From Bacteroidales bacterium (GTDB lineage: Bacteria; Bacteroidota; Bacteroidia; Bacteroidales; UBA932), in NCBI GenBank assembly GCA_017934185.1, contig JAGBJY010000039.1:1-46354 (forward strand): DNA of 46,354 bases. The letters are read 5' to 3'. The position numbers were made by a program, and so were the translations under genes. Each line of letters begins with the position of its first letter. Within the stretch, counting starts at the first letter, position 1. Positions 16,161 through 25,624 of the stretch are shown here, piece after piece. The notes under the pieces were generated by a model. That model was not told the origin of the DNA, ran no database searches, and worked only from the letters and a program-made list of their open reading frames with translations.

Positions 16161-16718
16161 ATGAAAAAACTGCTTCTTTTTCTGCTGCTCAGCGTTTTCT
16201 GCCTGAATGTCAGGGCGCAGTATGTGTCCGGTGCCGGTGAGCTGAGAGACAGTTCCCTAGTGGTGCAGGACAACAACAAGGTAGTGCAGAACAGTTACAA
16301 GGTGCTGCAAGACAGCTACAAGGTGGCCCAAGACTGGCGTACGGCCGGCATTGTCATGACTGCTGCGGGGGGCGCTGTGGGAGTTGCGGGAGGGATGACC
16401 TTCATGCTGGGAACCTTCACTTCCGTGATGGGCGCTACCGCTGGGGCAGTGGGCGGTGCCATTGTGGGGTCTGTTGGCGGAAAGGAGTCCGGCCAGCAGG
16501 CTGCAGGCCAGGCGGCCCAGAACGGGGTAAAGGCCGGAAAACCCTTTATCACCGGCGGTCTCATTGCGGCTGCAGTGGGCCTGAGCACTCTGGCGGCCGG
16601 GATTCCGCTCATTGTGGTGCATAACAGGCGCATGCACAGCATCAAGGAACAGATGTCTGTGGCCGATGTTGCCTTCGGCCCCACCCAGGGCGGCATTGGC
16701 CTCAGCGTACGTTTTTAA
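16161..16718 (+). CDS. Exported protein with heptad repeats and glycine-zipper segments
   Basis: 185 residues, not assigned to a named family. The Sec signal MKKLLLFLLLSVFCLNVRAQ ends in a good signal-peptidase I site. Next come four near-identical seven-residue repeats (VVQDNNK, VVQNSYK, VLQDSYK, VAQDWRT) that would form a short coiled coil. Then two hydrophobic stretches rich in Gly/Ala (GGAVGVAGGMTFMLG and GATAGAVGGAIVGSVGG) resemble glycine-zipper membrane motifs, followed by a third (GGLIAAAVGLSTLAAGIPLIVV) and a soluble tail. I chose the ATG at 16161 since the upstream ATG precedes the promoter's expected start site. It may be a small envelope or outer-membrane-associated oligomer. Confidence 0.75.
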   Translation: MKKLLLFLLLSVFCLNVRAQYVSGAGELRDSSLVVQDNNKVVQNSYKVLQDSYKVAQDWRTAGIVMTAAGGAVGVAGGMTFMLGTFTSVMGATAGAVGGAIVGSVGGKESGQQAAGQAAQNGVKAGKPFITGGLIAAAVGLSTLAAGIPLIVVHNRRMHSIKEQMSVADVAFGPTQGGIGLSVRF

Positions 16719-16729
16719 ACGCGAAAAGA

Positions 16730-16761
16730 TTTGGATTTCATTTTGCAAATCACTATCTTTG
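16730..16761 (+). promoter_or_regulatory. Promoter of rpmE2
   Basis: -33 TTTG (16730-16733), 20-bp spacer, -7 TATCTTTG (16754-16761). Confidence 0.75.
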
Positions 16762-16798
16762 CAGCCCAAAATTGTTAACAATTTAATTTTTACGTAAA

Positions 16799-17050
16799 AT
16801 GAAGAAAGGAACTCATCCCGAAACCTACCGTCTTGTAGCTTTCAAGGATATGTCCAATGACACTGTCTTCGTAACCCGCAGCTGCGCCCCTTCCAAGGAG
16901 AACATCACTGTGGACGGCGTGGAGTACCCGCTGGTAAAGCTGGAAATCTCCAACACCTCCCACCCGTTCTATACCGGTAAGGTAAAGCTCGTGGACACCG
17001 CCGGCCGTGTGGATATGTTCTACCAGAGATACAAGAGCCGCAAGAAATAA
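16799..17050 (+). CDS. rpmE2: 50S ribosomal protein L31 type B
   Basis: 83 residues with the type B pattern MKKGTHPETYRLVAFKDMSN, SHPFYTGKVKLVDTAGRVDMF and a basic tail YKSRKK. The zinc-binding cysteine set of type A L31 is absent (one Cys only), so this is the zinc-independent form often used under zinc limitation. Monocistronic: own promoter upstream and a strong terminator downstream. Confidence 0.95.
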   Translation: MKKGTHPETYRLVAFKDMSNDTVFVTRSCAPSKENITVDGVEYPLVKLEISNTSHPFYTGKVKLVDTAGRVDMFYQRYKSRKK

Positions 17051-17071
17051 TTTTTGCGAATCTGAGGTACA

Positions 17072-17104
17072 AAAAGCGACTTCCCGGTGGGAGGCCGCTT
17101 TTTT
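17072..17104 (+). terminator. Intrinsic terminator after rpmE2
   Basis: AAAAGCG (17072-17078) pairs with CGCTTTT (17096-17102) and CTTCCC (17080-17085) with GGGAGG (17089-17094) around a GGT loop, followed by T residues to 17104. Confidence 0.85.
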
Positions 17105-17128
17105 ATTTGATGCTTTTTTGTATCTTTG
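17098..17128 (+). promoter_or_regulatory. Candidate promoter of the esterase/M64 fusion operon
   Basis: -7 TATCTTTG (17121-17128) is an exact match. The -33 element is a T-rich stretch (17098-17101) that coincides with the terminator T-run of rpmE2. The start codon is 26 bases downstream of the -7 box. Confidence 0.6.
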
Positions 17129-17154
17129 TGCATTAACCACTAACTAACACGCCC

Positions 17155-20076
17155 ATGAAACGCTTCGTGGCCTTTTTTATTATTATCTTTTCCACAGTGC
17201 AGCTCTTCGCTGCCAAGAAAGAACCCGTCAAAGTTTCCTGCGTAGGAAACAGCATCACCTATGGCATGAAACTGGAAAACCGGGAACGGGACGCCTATCC
17301 TTTCCAGCTCCAGCGCCTGCTCGGTGACGGCTACGAGGTTGGTAATTTCGGAAAATCCGGCGCCACGCTGCTGCGCCGCGGCCATCGGCCCTACATGGAG
17401 CAGGAGGAATTCTCTCAGGCCCTGGACTTTGCGGGGGACATCATCGTCATTCATCTGGGCATCAATGATACGGATCCCCGCGACTGGCCCCACTACTCCC
17501 AGGAATTCGTGGAGGATTATCTGGCCCTCATCGACAGCCTCAAGGCGCGAAGCCCGGGGGCGCGCCTTCTCATTGCCAAGATGACGCCCATCGGCCATAC
17601 GCATCCGCGTTTTTTAACCGGTACCAAGCAGTACCACGGAGAAATCCAGGAGGCCATCAAGGAGGTAGTGGAGCGTTCCGGCGCCCAGTACATTGACTTT
17701 TATGAGCCCCTTTATCACTATCCCTGGATGCTGCCGGACGCCGTGCATCCCATTGCCGAGGGTGCCACGTTCCTGGCCAAGGAAGTGTACAGCGCCATCA
17801 CCGGGGACTTTGGCGGCTTGCAGCTGCCCGCCTGGTACAGTGACAACATGGTGCTTCCCCGTGGCAAAGTGTTTACCATCAGCGGAATAGCCAACGCTGG
17901 AGAAAAAGTGCAGCTGAAACTTGCCGGCAAAAAATACACTGCCGTAGCGGGCCCGGATGGAAGGTGGGAAGTGGCCGCAGGCCCTTTCCCGGCCACCCTT
18001 TCCACAGCGCTGGAAGTAAAGGCAGGGAAGAAAAAGCTGAGCTACAAAAATGTAGCCCTCGGAGACCTCTGGCTGTGTTCCGGCCAGTCCAATATGGAGT
18101 TTGAGCTTCGGCAAAGCTCCACCGCAAAAGATGCGGCCGATGCGCGGGACGCCGGCCTTCGTCTCTTTGACATGAAGTGCAATTGGCGCACCGACAACGT
18201 TACCTGGCGCCCTTCGGCCGTAGATTCCGTGCAGCATCTGCAATATTTCCGCCCTACAGCCTGGGCCGCTGCCACGCCCGAAACGGCCTCCCGCTTCAGT
18301 GCCATCGGCTACTATTTCGGGAAAACCCTCCGGGACAGCCTGCAGGTGCCTGTGGGCCTGATTTGCAATGCCGTGGGCGGCTCCACTGCAGAAGCCTGGG
18401 TCGATCGGGAACTTTTGGAAACCCAGTATCCGGAGATCCTCTATGACTGGATGCAGAACAAGGAAATTATGGAGTGGGCGCGCGGGCGCGCACGTAAGAA
18501 CCTTGGCGGGGAAAGCCGACACCCCTACGAGCCCTGCTACCTCTACGAGTCGGCCTTGCTGCCGCTTAAAGACCTTCCCGTAACGGGCGTCCTGTGGTAT
18601 CAGGGCGAATCTAACGCGGAGAATCTGGAAAGCCACGAGAAACTGTTCCCGCTGGTGGTGGATTCCTTCCGCGGTCTCTTTGGACAGGTGCCCTTCTATT
18701 ACTGCCAACTGTCGGAGATGAACCGTCCCACATGGCCGGCTTTCCGCGAGAGTCAGGAAAAACTCCAGAGCTGCCGGCCCCGCCTGGGCATGGTGGTTAC
18801 CAAGGACCTCGGGGAATGGACCGAGGTGCACTACCACAACAAAAAGCCGGCAGGGGAGCGCCTGGCCGCCCTGGCCCTCAACAATTATTACGGGAAGGAG
18901 CGCTTCGAAGACCATTTTGAAGACGGAACCCTGCGCCTGGACTATGTCTTCTGCGGCAATAACCGCAGGCAGGAAATTTACTTCCGCCAGGCCTTCCGTA
19001 CATCGGCCTGGGCAGGCCGGAAGGCCCGCCTTCAGGAGCCGCTGCTGCAAGGAAACGGCCAGGTGCGCGTGCTGGACCCCGTCACCGGCGCCTGCCTCTA
19101 TGCCAACAGCTTCTCTTCCCTCTTCCAGGAGTGGACAGTAACGGAGGAGGCCACCAAGGTGCAGAAAGCCTTTGAGAACAGCTTCCAGGTGCCTTGGCCC
19201 AAACATCCTGTGAATGTGGAAATTACCCTTAGGGACACGCACGGAAAGGTATCGGCCCGCCTTTGCCATCCCATGGATCCGGCGGATATCCTTATCCGGC
19301 CTTTGCAGGAGGGCGGGCTGCCTGTGAGGACGGTGCACGGCGGCGGTGCGCTACAGGATAAGATTGATATTGTGATAGTGGCCGAAGGCTACACGGACAA
19401 GGAGCAGGACAAGTTCTTCCACGATGCTGCCCGTGCGGCCGATGCCCTTTTCTCCCACGAGCCTTTCAAGTCCCGCTCTTCCCAGTTCACCGTGCGGGCG
19501 GTCTTTGCACCATCGGCTCAGAGCGGAGTAAGTGTCCCCCATGACGGGAAATGGCTTTCCACAGCCGCCTCCAGCCATTTTGATACCTTCTACTCCCAGC
19601 GTTACCTCACAACCCAGGCCATCTGGCACCTCTGGGACCTTATCGGCAACGTTCCCTTCGAGCATGTGATTGTACTGGCCAACACCCCCATCTACGGCGG
19701 CGGAGGCATCTACAACAACATCACCATCATGAACAGTGACCATCCCACCTTTGTGCCGGTGCTGGTGCATGAGTTCGGCCACAGTTTCGGCGGCCTGGCC
19801 GATGAGTATTACTACGACGACCATTTTGACACCCAGTACCCCCCCGACACAGAGCCCTGGGAGCCCAATATTACCACTAAGGTGAACTTCGGCGCCAAGT
19901 GGCCCGATTTGGTGGGCCAGGGGGAAGTGGGCCTCTACGAAGGGGGCGGTTACCAGTCCAAGGGCGTTTTCCGCCCCACGCCGGACTGCCGCATGAAAAC
20001 CAACGAATGCCCCAGCTTCTGCCCGGTATGCTATCGTGCTATAGAAGCCATGACCGACTATTACACAACTAAATAA
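17155..20076 (+). CDS. Exported triple-domain SGNH esterase / sialate O-acetylesterase / M64 metallopeptidase
   Basis: A 973-residue exported protein with three hydrolase domains in one uninterrupted frame. After a signal peptide (1-20) comes a GDSL/SGNH domain (about 26-220) with GNSITYG (Ser33), GKSGATL, GIND (Asn104) and DAVHP (Asp195, His198). Second is a sialate O-acetylesterase domain (about 225-640) with LCSGQSNMEF (Ser312), GVLWYQGESN and an Asp/His region GEWTEVHYHNK (His559). Third is an M64_N-like segment and an M64 IgA-type peptidase (about 735-973) with IVAEGYT and zinc site HEFGHSFGGLADE (His872, Glu873, His876, Asp883, Glu884). Two-domain SGNH/SASA esterases (EstA/NanS type) remove O-acetyl groups from sialic acids; addition of M64 is unusual. 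It heads an operon with the sialate lyase, 8 bases upstream of it. Confidence 0.9.
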   Translation: MKRFVAFFIIIFSTVQLFAAKKEPVKVSCVGNSITYGMKLENRERDAYPFQLQRLLGDGYEVGNFGKSGATLLRRGHRPYMEQEEFSQALDFAGDIIVIHLGINDTDPRDWPHYSQEFVEDYLALIDSLKARSPGARLLIAKMTPIGHTHPRFLTGTKQYHGEIQEAIKEVVERSGAQYIDFYEPLYHYPWMLPDAVHPIAEGATFLAKEVYSAITGDFGGLQLPAWYSDNMVLPRGKVFTISGIANAGEKVQLKLAGKKYTAVAGPDGRWEVAAGPFPATLSTALEVKAGKKKLSYKNVALGDLWLCSGQSNMEFELRQSSTAKDAADARDAGLRLFDMKCNWRTDNVTWRPSAVDSVQHLQYFRPTAWAAATPETASRFSAIGYYFGKTLRDSLQVPVGLICNAVGGSTAEAWVDRELLETQYPEILYDWMQNKEIMEWARGRARKNLGGESRHPYEPCYLYESALLPLKDLPVTGVLWYQGESNAENLESHEKLFPLVVDSFRGLFGQVPFYYCQLSEMNRPTWPAFRESQEKLQSCRPRLGMVVTKDLGEWTEVHYHNKKPAGERLAALALNNYYGKERFEDHFEDGTLRLDYVFCGNNRRQEIYFRQAFRTSAWAGRKARLQEPLLQGNGQVRVLDPVTGACLYANSFSSLFQEWTVTEEATKVQKAFENSFQVPWPKHPVNVEITLRDTHGKVSARLCHPMDPADILIRPLQEGGLPVRTVHGGGALQDKIDIVIVAEGYTDKEQDKFFHDAARAADALFSHEPFKSRSSQFTVRAVFAPSAQSGVSVPHDGKWLSTAASSHFDTFYSQRYLTTQAIWHLWDLIGNVPFEHVIVLANTPIYGGGGIYNNITIMNSDHPTFVPVLVHEFGHSFGGLADEYYYDDHFDTQYPPDTEPWEPNITTKVNFGAKWPDLVGQGEVGLYEGGGYQSKGVFRPTPDCRMKTNECPSFCPVCYRAIEAMTDYYTTK

Positions 20077-20084
20077 CAATAACC

Positions 20085-21002
20085 ATGGAAAAAATCATTG
20101 GACTCATTGATGCTCCTTTCACGCCCATGAAACCTAACGGGGACGTGAACCTGGAACCCATTCCCGCCTACGCTGCCATGCTGGCCAAAAACGGCCTCAA
20201 AGGCGTGTTTATCAACGGCTCCTCCGGCGAAGGCTACATGCTCACCACCGAGGAGCGCAAAGCCCTGGCCGAGGCCTGGATCAAGGCGGTTCCCGCCGGC
20301 TTCAAGGTAATTGTGCACGTGGGCAGCTGCTGCCTTCGCGAAAGCGTGGAACTGGCCAAACACGCCGCTGCCATCGGCGCCTGGGGCATCGGGGCCATGG
20401 CTCCGCCCTTCCCCAAGATTGGCCGCATTGAAGAGCTGGTGAAATACTGCGAGGCCATTGCCGGCGCCGCCCCGGAGCTTCCTTTCTATTTCTACCACAT
20501 TCCGGCGTTCAACGGCTGCTTCCTCCCCATGCTGGACCTGCTGAAGGCCGTAGACGGACGCATTCCCAACTTTGCGGGCATCAAGTACACCTTCGAGAGC
20601 CTGTACGAGTACAACCAGTGCCGCCTCTATAAGAACGGCAAGTTTGACATGCTTCACGGTCAGGACGAGACCTATCTCCCGTCCCTTGCCCAGGGCGGTG
20701 CCCAGGGCGGTATCTGCGGCACCACCAACTACAACGGCCGGGAGCAGGTGGCCATTGGCGAGGCCTGGGCTGCCGGAGACCTTGAGAAGGCCCGTGAGCT
20801 GCAGAATTTCTCGCAGGCGGTCATCAACGTCATCTGCAACTTCCGCGGCAACATTGTGGGCGGCAAGCGCATCATGAAGCTCATCGGCCTGGACCTGGGG
20901 CCCAACCGCGTTCCCTGGCGCAACCTCACCGATGAGGAAGAAGCCCAGCTCAAGGCCCAGTTGGAAGAGATCAACTTCTTCTCCCGCTGCAATGTGCTCT
21001 AA
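20085..21002 (+). CDS. nanA: N-acetylneuraminate lyase
   Basis: Class I aldolase that cleaves N-acetylneuraminate to N-acetylmannosamine and pyruvate in the cytoplasm. 305 residues, TIM barrel of the DHDPS/NAL family. The carboxylate loop is INGSSGEGYML (GSSGE, the Neu5Ac-lyase form), Tyr137 is in FYFYHIP and the Schiff-base Lys167 is in FAGIKYT, at nearly the same numbers as E. coli NanA. Context (sialidase, O-acetylesterase, mutarotase, MFS transporter) supports the assignment. It overlaps the next gene by 11 bases if that gene starts at 20992. Confidence 0.93.
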   Translation: MEKIIGLIDAPFTPMKPNGDVNLEPIPAYAAMLAKNGLKGVFINGSSGEGYMLTTEERKALAEAWIKAVPAGFKVIVHVGSCCLRESVELAKHAAAIGAWGIGAMAPPFPKIGRIEELVKYCEAIAGAAPELPFYFYHIPAFNGCFLPMLDLLKAVDGRIPNFAGIKYTFESLYEYNQCRLYKNGKFDMLHGQDETYLPSLAQGGAQGGICGTTNYNGREQVAIGEAWAAGDLEKARELQNFSQAVINVICNFRGNIVGGKRIMKLIGLDLGPNRVPWRNLTDEEEAQLKAQLEEINFFSRCNVL

Positions 21003-22020
21003 ACTCGTTATGGCCGCCGGCATTTTGCTTGCGGCCTCCTGCACCTCTATGAATACCCTCAAGACAACCCAGCTGCCTCCTATCCCGGACGCAGCTTACG
21101 CCAAGGGCGTATCGGCCCCTTTCTGCGGGGTCATCGGCAGTACGCTGGTGGTGGCCGGGGGCGCCAATTTCCCCGACAAAAGTCTTCTCGAAGGCGGTGC
21201 CAAGCGCGTGTATGCCGATATCTGGGCCTTCGACGGCCGACAGTGGACCCGTGCCGGAGCGCTGCCGGATTCTACGGCCTACGGTGCCACGTTCCAAGTG
21301 TCGGACGGCCTGGTAGTGGCCGGCGGCAATGTCTGCGGCGCTGCCACCGACAAAGTATATAAAGTACAACTGGCCGATGGAAAGGCCGTGGTGTCTCCGC
21401 TGCCGCCGCTTCCCGTTCCCATGGAGCAGTGCGGCTGGACCAAGGCGGGCGAAACCCTCTTCCTGGCAGGCCAGGCGGGCGTTTTCTCGTGCAAAGAAGG
21501 GGAGTACCTTTGGCAAAAGATAGCCGATATCCCCGAACCCTTGGTACAGCCCGTTGCCTTTGCCGCCGGCGGAAAACTCTTCCTTTGGGGCGGCTTTAAT
21601 CCTGAGACTCTCCTGGCTCCGGATACCGGCCACTGCCTGGACCTTGAAACCCTTCAGTGGGGCAGCGCCCCCGCCATCCCCGACGGCGGCACCTTTGTGG
21701 GGGCCACAGGGGCCACCCTGCCGGACGGCCGTCTGGTGGTTGTGGGCGGGGTGAACCGCGCCATTTTTGAGCGGGCCCTCCGCAATACCCCTGAGGACAG
21801 GATTCCGTATTTGTCCAAAGAACCGGCCGAATATCAGTTCCGCCGGGAGGTGTTTGCCTTCGATTCCCGGGCACTTCGCTGGGAAAGTCTGGGTAGCTGC
21901 CCGGAGGTGGCCCTGGCCGGTCCCGGCGTGGCTCCAGCCCTCCAGGAAGGCGTTTTTGTGGCCGGCGGGGAATTAAAACCCGGCGTCCGCAGCCCGCTGA
22001 TATTTAAATTATTTTACTAA
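20992..22020 (+). CDS. nanM: N-acetylneuraminate epimerase/mutarotase (NanM-like), lipoprotein
   Basis: Kelch beta-propeller of the cyclically permuted mutarotase family, which speeds anomerisation of released sialic acid. 342 residues; kelch-like blades carry repeated GG motifs (LVVAGGANFPD, LVVAGGNVCG, LFLWGGFNPET, LVVVGGVNRAIF, VFVAGGELKPG). Start at 20992 gives MCSKLVMAAGILLAASC, a lipoprotein signal with a lysine and lipobox LAASC; the ATG at 21010 would leave a signal too short. The start lies 11 bases inside nanA, so the two are coupled. An envelope location is expected, near the transporter. Confidence 0.88.
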   Translation: MCSKLVMAAGILLAASCTSMNTLKTTQLPPIPDAAYAKGVSAPFCGVIGSTLVVAGGANFPDKSLLEGGAKRVYADIWAFDGRQWTRAGALPDSTAYGATFQVSDGLVVAGGNVCGAATDKVYKVQLADGKAVVSPLPPLPVPMEQCGWTKAGETLFLAGQAGVFSCKEGEYLWQKIADIPEPLVQPVAFAAGGKLFLWGGFNPETLLAPDTGHCLDLETLQWGSAPAIPDGGTFVGATGATLPDGRLVVVGGVNRAIFERALRNTPEDRIPYLSKEPAEYQFRREVFAFDSRALRWESLGSCPEVALAGPGVAPALQEGVFVAGGELKPGVRSPLIFKLFY

Positions 22021-22023
22021 ATG

Positions 22024-22055
22024 TTTGGTTTTTGGAAAGATTTTTCATATCTTGC
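22024..22055 (+). promoter_or_regulatory. Candidate promoter of the susC operon
   Basis: -33 TTTG (22024-22027), 20-bp spacer, -7-like TATCTTGC (22048-22055), leaving a leader of about 55 bases before susC. Confidence 0.55.
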
Positions 22056-22116
22056 AAAAAATATACTAAACACTGGACTATACCTAACCTAGTATTAATA
22101 ACTAACCAAAACATCT

Positions 22117-25100
22117 ATGTTCAAATCACTGAAAACAGCAGTTGTCTGCTTGCTTCTCGGCGCGCTTATGCCGCTGGGACTGTATGCACAGAGCAACACC
22201 TGCCGTGGAACCGTGCTGGATCCTAAGGGAGAGCCGGTCATCGGTGCGTCCGTCCTCATCAAGGGGGGGGGCACTTTCTACAGGTGTTGTCACTGAATTT
22301 GACGGAACGTTTGTCCAGCCAAATGCAAAGGTTGGCGACGTGCTGGTCATCTCCTGCATCGGCTACGAGACCGCCGAGGCTGCCTGGAATGGCGGCCCTA
22401 TGAGTGTGGTGCTCCGCGACGATGCCAACATGTTGGAAGAGACGGTGATAACGGCCTATGGCGGCCGCACGCTCCGCTCCAAAATGACCAACTCCATCTC
22501 TACTGTAAAAAAGGAAACCATCGCTTCCGGTATGCATAACCAGGCTGCAGCTTCTCTTGCAGGTGCTGTGGCCGGTCTTGCCGTGCGTCAAACCTCTGGT
22601 GACCCTACCTCTGAGCCCAGCATCGTCCTCCGTGGCGGTACCGGCATCGACGGTTCCGGTTCCCCGCTCGTGATTGTGGACGGCGCCCAGCGCTCTATGG
22701 CCGATATCAACCCCAATGATATTGAGTCCATTGAGGTGATGAAGGACGCCGGTGCAACCGCTATCTATGGTGCCCGTGCTGCCAATGGCGTTATCCTGGT
22801 TACCACCAAACGCGGTGAAGAAGGAACCAGCTCTATCAGTTTCCACATCAAGAATTCCTGGAACTACCTGAATTCCCCGTATGATATTCTGGAATCCGAA
22901 AACTACCTTTACTGGATGCGTGTTGGTACTTGGCGTGCCGGGCACTTGCTTCAAGATGAGAATGGGAAATGGTACGGTTATGGTACTGCCAATGTTTCTG
23001 CGCTGAATGGCGCTCAGGGTTTTGGTATCGGCAACCGTTACTTTGACAACAATGGCAATGTCATCGATGGCCGTGTTTCCAACCTGGGTTCCTGGGGTGT
23101 CTTCTCCGTGGACGAAAATGGCGTTGATGCTTATGGCAACAACCTCAGCTTCCTGCTTTCCAGCAGCGACTGGGGAATGATGGTGGACCCCATTGCCGCA
23201 TTGGCTCAAACAGATGCCAACTATAGTTATACAGGCAGGGGTAACCTTCTTTTCTGGAAGGGTACTACCACCAAGGATATCAATATCAAGAGCCCCGCGC
23301 CTTCCCGCGATTACAGTGTAGACTTCTCCGGAGGTAACAACAAGGGCCGTTATTATGCCTCGTTGGGCTACAACCACACAGAAGGTTCTGCTGTAGATAA
23401 TGATTATAACCGTTTGACTTTTGTTCTTAACGGCGACTATAAAATCCGTAATTGGCTGCACTCCAACAGCTCGTTCAATTACTCCAGGACAGAGCAGACG
23501 CCCATCCTCAACGGCAACTACGCCTACAACTACTTTGCCCGTGCCTGGTTCCTCCCTCCTACCGCCCGCATCTACAATGCAAAGGGAGAGTACAATCCCA
23601 GCCCCCGCAACAGCGTCACCGACAGCCATGTGGGTATTATCAATGAGGCCACTGAATACAAGTACCTGACCAATAAGTTTACCATCTCCCAGGCCTTCAC
23701 TCTGTATTTTACCCCTTGGTTGAATCTGAAAGTGAACGGCAGTTGGTATTATATTGACACTTTCTACGAGTTATTCCGTCACGATTACCTCTACGGACCC
23801 AACCTGACGTCCAAGACCCGTACCAGCTCCAATGAGTATACCAATCAGCTCCGGCAGACTTACAACGCCATTCTGAATTTCAACAAGACGTTTGCCGACA
23901 AGCATAACACCTCCGCCATGCTGGGTATGGAGTATGTGGACGACTGGTACTTCGGATTCAGCGCAGAAGGTAAGAATGCCCCTACCGATGAATTCCAGGA
24001 TTTGGTTCTAACCCGTATCGTGGACGAAGATGGCAACCCTGTTTCCGAGCGGGATATCGACTCCTGGCACAATGGAAACCGTGTACTTTCCTACTTTGGT
24101 AAATTCGATTACGACTACGATTCCAAATATCTGTTCTCTGCTGTATTCCGTTATGACGGTTATTCCCGTCTGGCCAAAGAAAACCGCTGGGGCTTCTTCC
24201 CGGGCGTTTCTGCAGGTTGGGTGCTCTCCAAGGAAGACTTTATGGCTCCCACCCGCGATGTTATCTCCTTCGCCAAGTTGCGCGCTTCCTATGGCGCCAA
24301 CGGTGTATTGGCCAGTTCTATCGGCAACTACACCGTACAGGGAGCTTATGGCAGCACTACTTCCTATGCCGGCGGTACCGCCAACGTGCTCACCACGCTG
24401 CCCAATGCCGGTCTGGTCTGGGAAAAATCATGGACAGCTGAAGGCGGTCTGGATATCAGCTTCTTCCAGAACCGTTTGAATCTGAACCTGACCTATTACA
24501 ACCGTGTTGTGTCTGACAAGATTGCCAGTATCACTACTCCTTCTCATTCCGGTATCACCTCCTTCACTTCCAATAACGGTTCGCTGCGGAACCAGGGTGT
24601 GGAAATCGAACTCTCTGCCAAGATTTTGGATACCAGGGATTTCAAATCCAATCTGCGTCTGACGGCAGCCTACAACAATAATAAGATTCTGAAGCTCCCG
24701 GATAACGGTCTGGAGAAAAACCGCCAGAGTGCCACCCAGGTTTATGTCCCCGGTTCCTACAATCCCGACACGGGAGAAAGTGAGCTCATGTGGGTAGGCG
24801 GTTATCAGGAAGGACAGACCCCTGGAGACATTTACGGTTTCCTTGCAGAAGGCCTTTTCACGGCAGAAGACCTTGCTGATCCTAAGTATGCCTATTGGCA
24901 GGACCGTTCCACCACCTCTACCTTCGGCGTGAGCGCCCCTCCTGTCCTCTACGGACCTGAGGCTTGGAAAGAAGTGATTGCCAACGGTTATCCTACCGCT
25001 TCCAATGGCAACCTTACGGCCCTTCCCATCCAGCCCGGTGACGTGAAGTGGAAAGATGTCAACGGTGACGGAATGATTGACGACTATGACAAGGTAAAAC

Positions 25101-25612
25101 TTGGTAATACCGTTCCCAAGTGGACCGGCGGTTTCACCCTGGATTTCTCCTGGAAGGGTCTCACCCTCACCGGCCGCTTCGACTATGCACTCGGTTACAA
25201 GATTACCGACCTCGCTTCCCCTCAGATTATGGGTGCTGCACAGGGAACCTTCAACACCATCGGTAATGTGACAGAAATGTATGATCCCGCCACCGGTGCC
25301 AACAACGGCAGGTATGGTCAGTACATCTGGGCCGACCAGCTTGGTAAGCGTAACATCTGCCGGGCCTGGAGTTCCATCTTCACTTATGAGGGCTCTTATC
25401 TCTGCGCCCGTGAAATCACTCTTTCTTATTCTATCCCTAAGAATATTCTCAGATATGTGAAGATGGAAAGGGCCAATGTCTTTGTTACAGGCCAGAATCT
25501 GGGTTACCTCACCAAGGCAGGTATGCTCGGTTCTCCTGAATACGGTGCAAGCTACTGGGGTGTTTATACGCTTCCCAGAACCTTCATCGTTGGTGCCAAT
25601 ATCACTTTCTAA
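22117..25612 (+). CDS. SusC-family TonB-dependent transporter, frameshifted at a G9 tract
   Basis: Outer-membrane importer of the SusC/RagA type that works under a SusD lid to bring oligosaccharides or glycopeptides into the periplasm. From ATG 22117 the frame reads a signal peptide (MFKSLKTAVVCLLLGALMPL, then GLYAQ) and a carboxypeptidase-regulatory-like start TCRGTVLDPKGEPVIGASVL, then hits nine G (22263-22271) and stops within 10 codons. The +1 frame continues the same domain (STGVVTEFDGTF), a plug (IVLRGGTGIDGSGSPLVIVD, DIESIEVMKDAGATAIYGAR) and a full barrel to the terminal aromatic FIVGANITF. Removing one G gives an intact protein of about 1164 residues. Either a phase-variable tract or a sequencing error. 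Confidence 0.88.
22263..22271 (+). repeat. Poly-G tract (G9) causing the susC frameshift
   Basis: Nine consecutive G within codons 49-52 of susC. Eight G would keep the signal peptide in frame with the rest of the protein; nine puts them out of frame. Confidence 0.95.
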
Positions 25613-25624
25613 TTGCTGCAAGAT

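Noticed and set aside
15505-16279. Minus-strand frames across the 82-bp repeats with a repeated QHGKEIGLYASCSGRVDKG peptide
   Set aside because: The period of 82 shifts frame at every copy, so the repeat did not evolve as protein; the frames are by-products of the DNA repeat.
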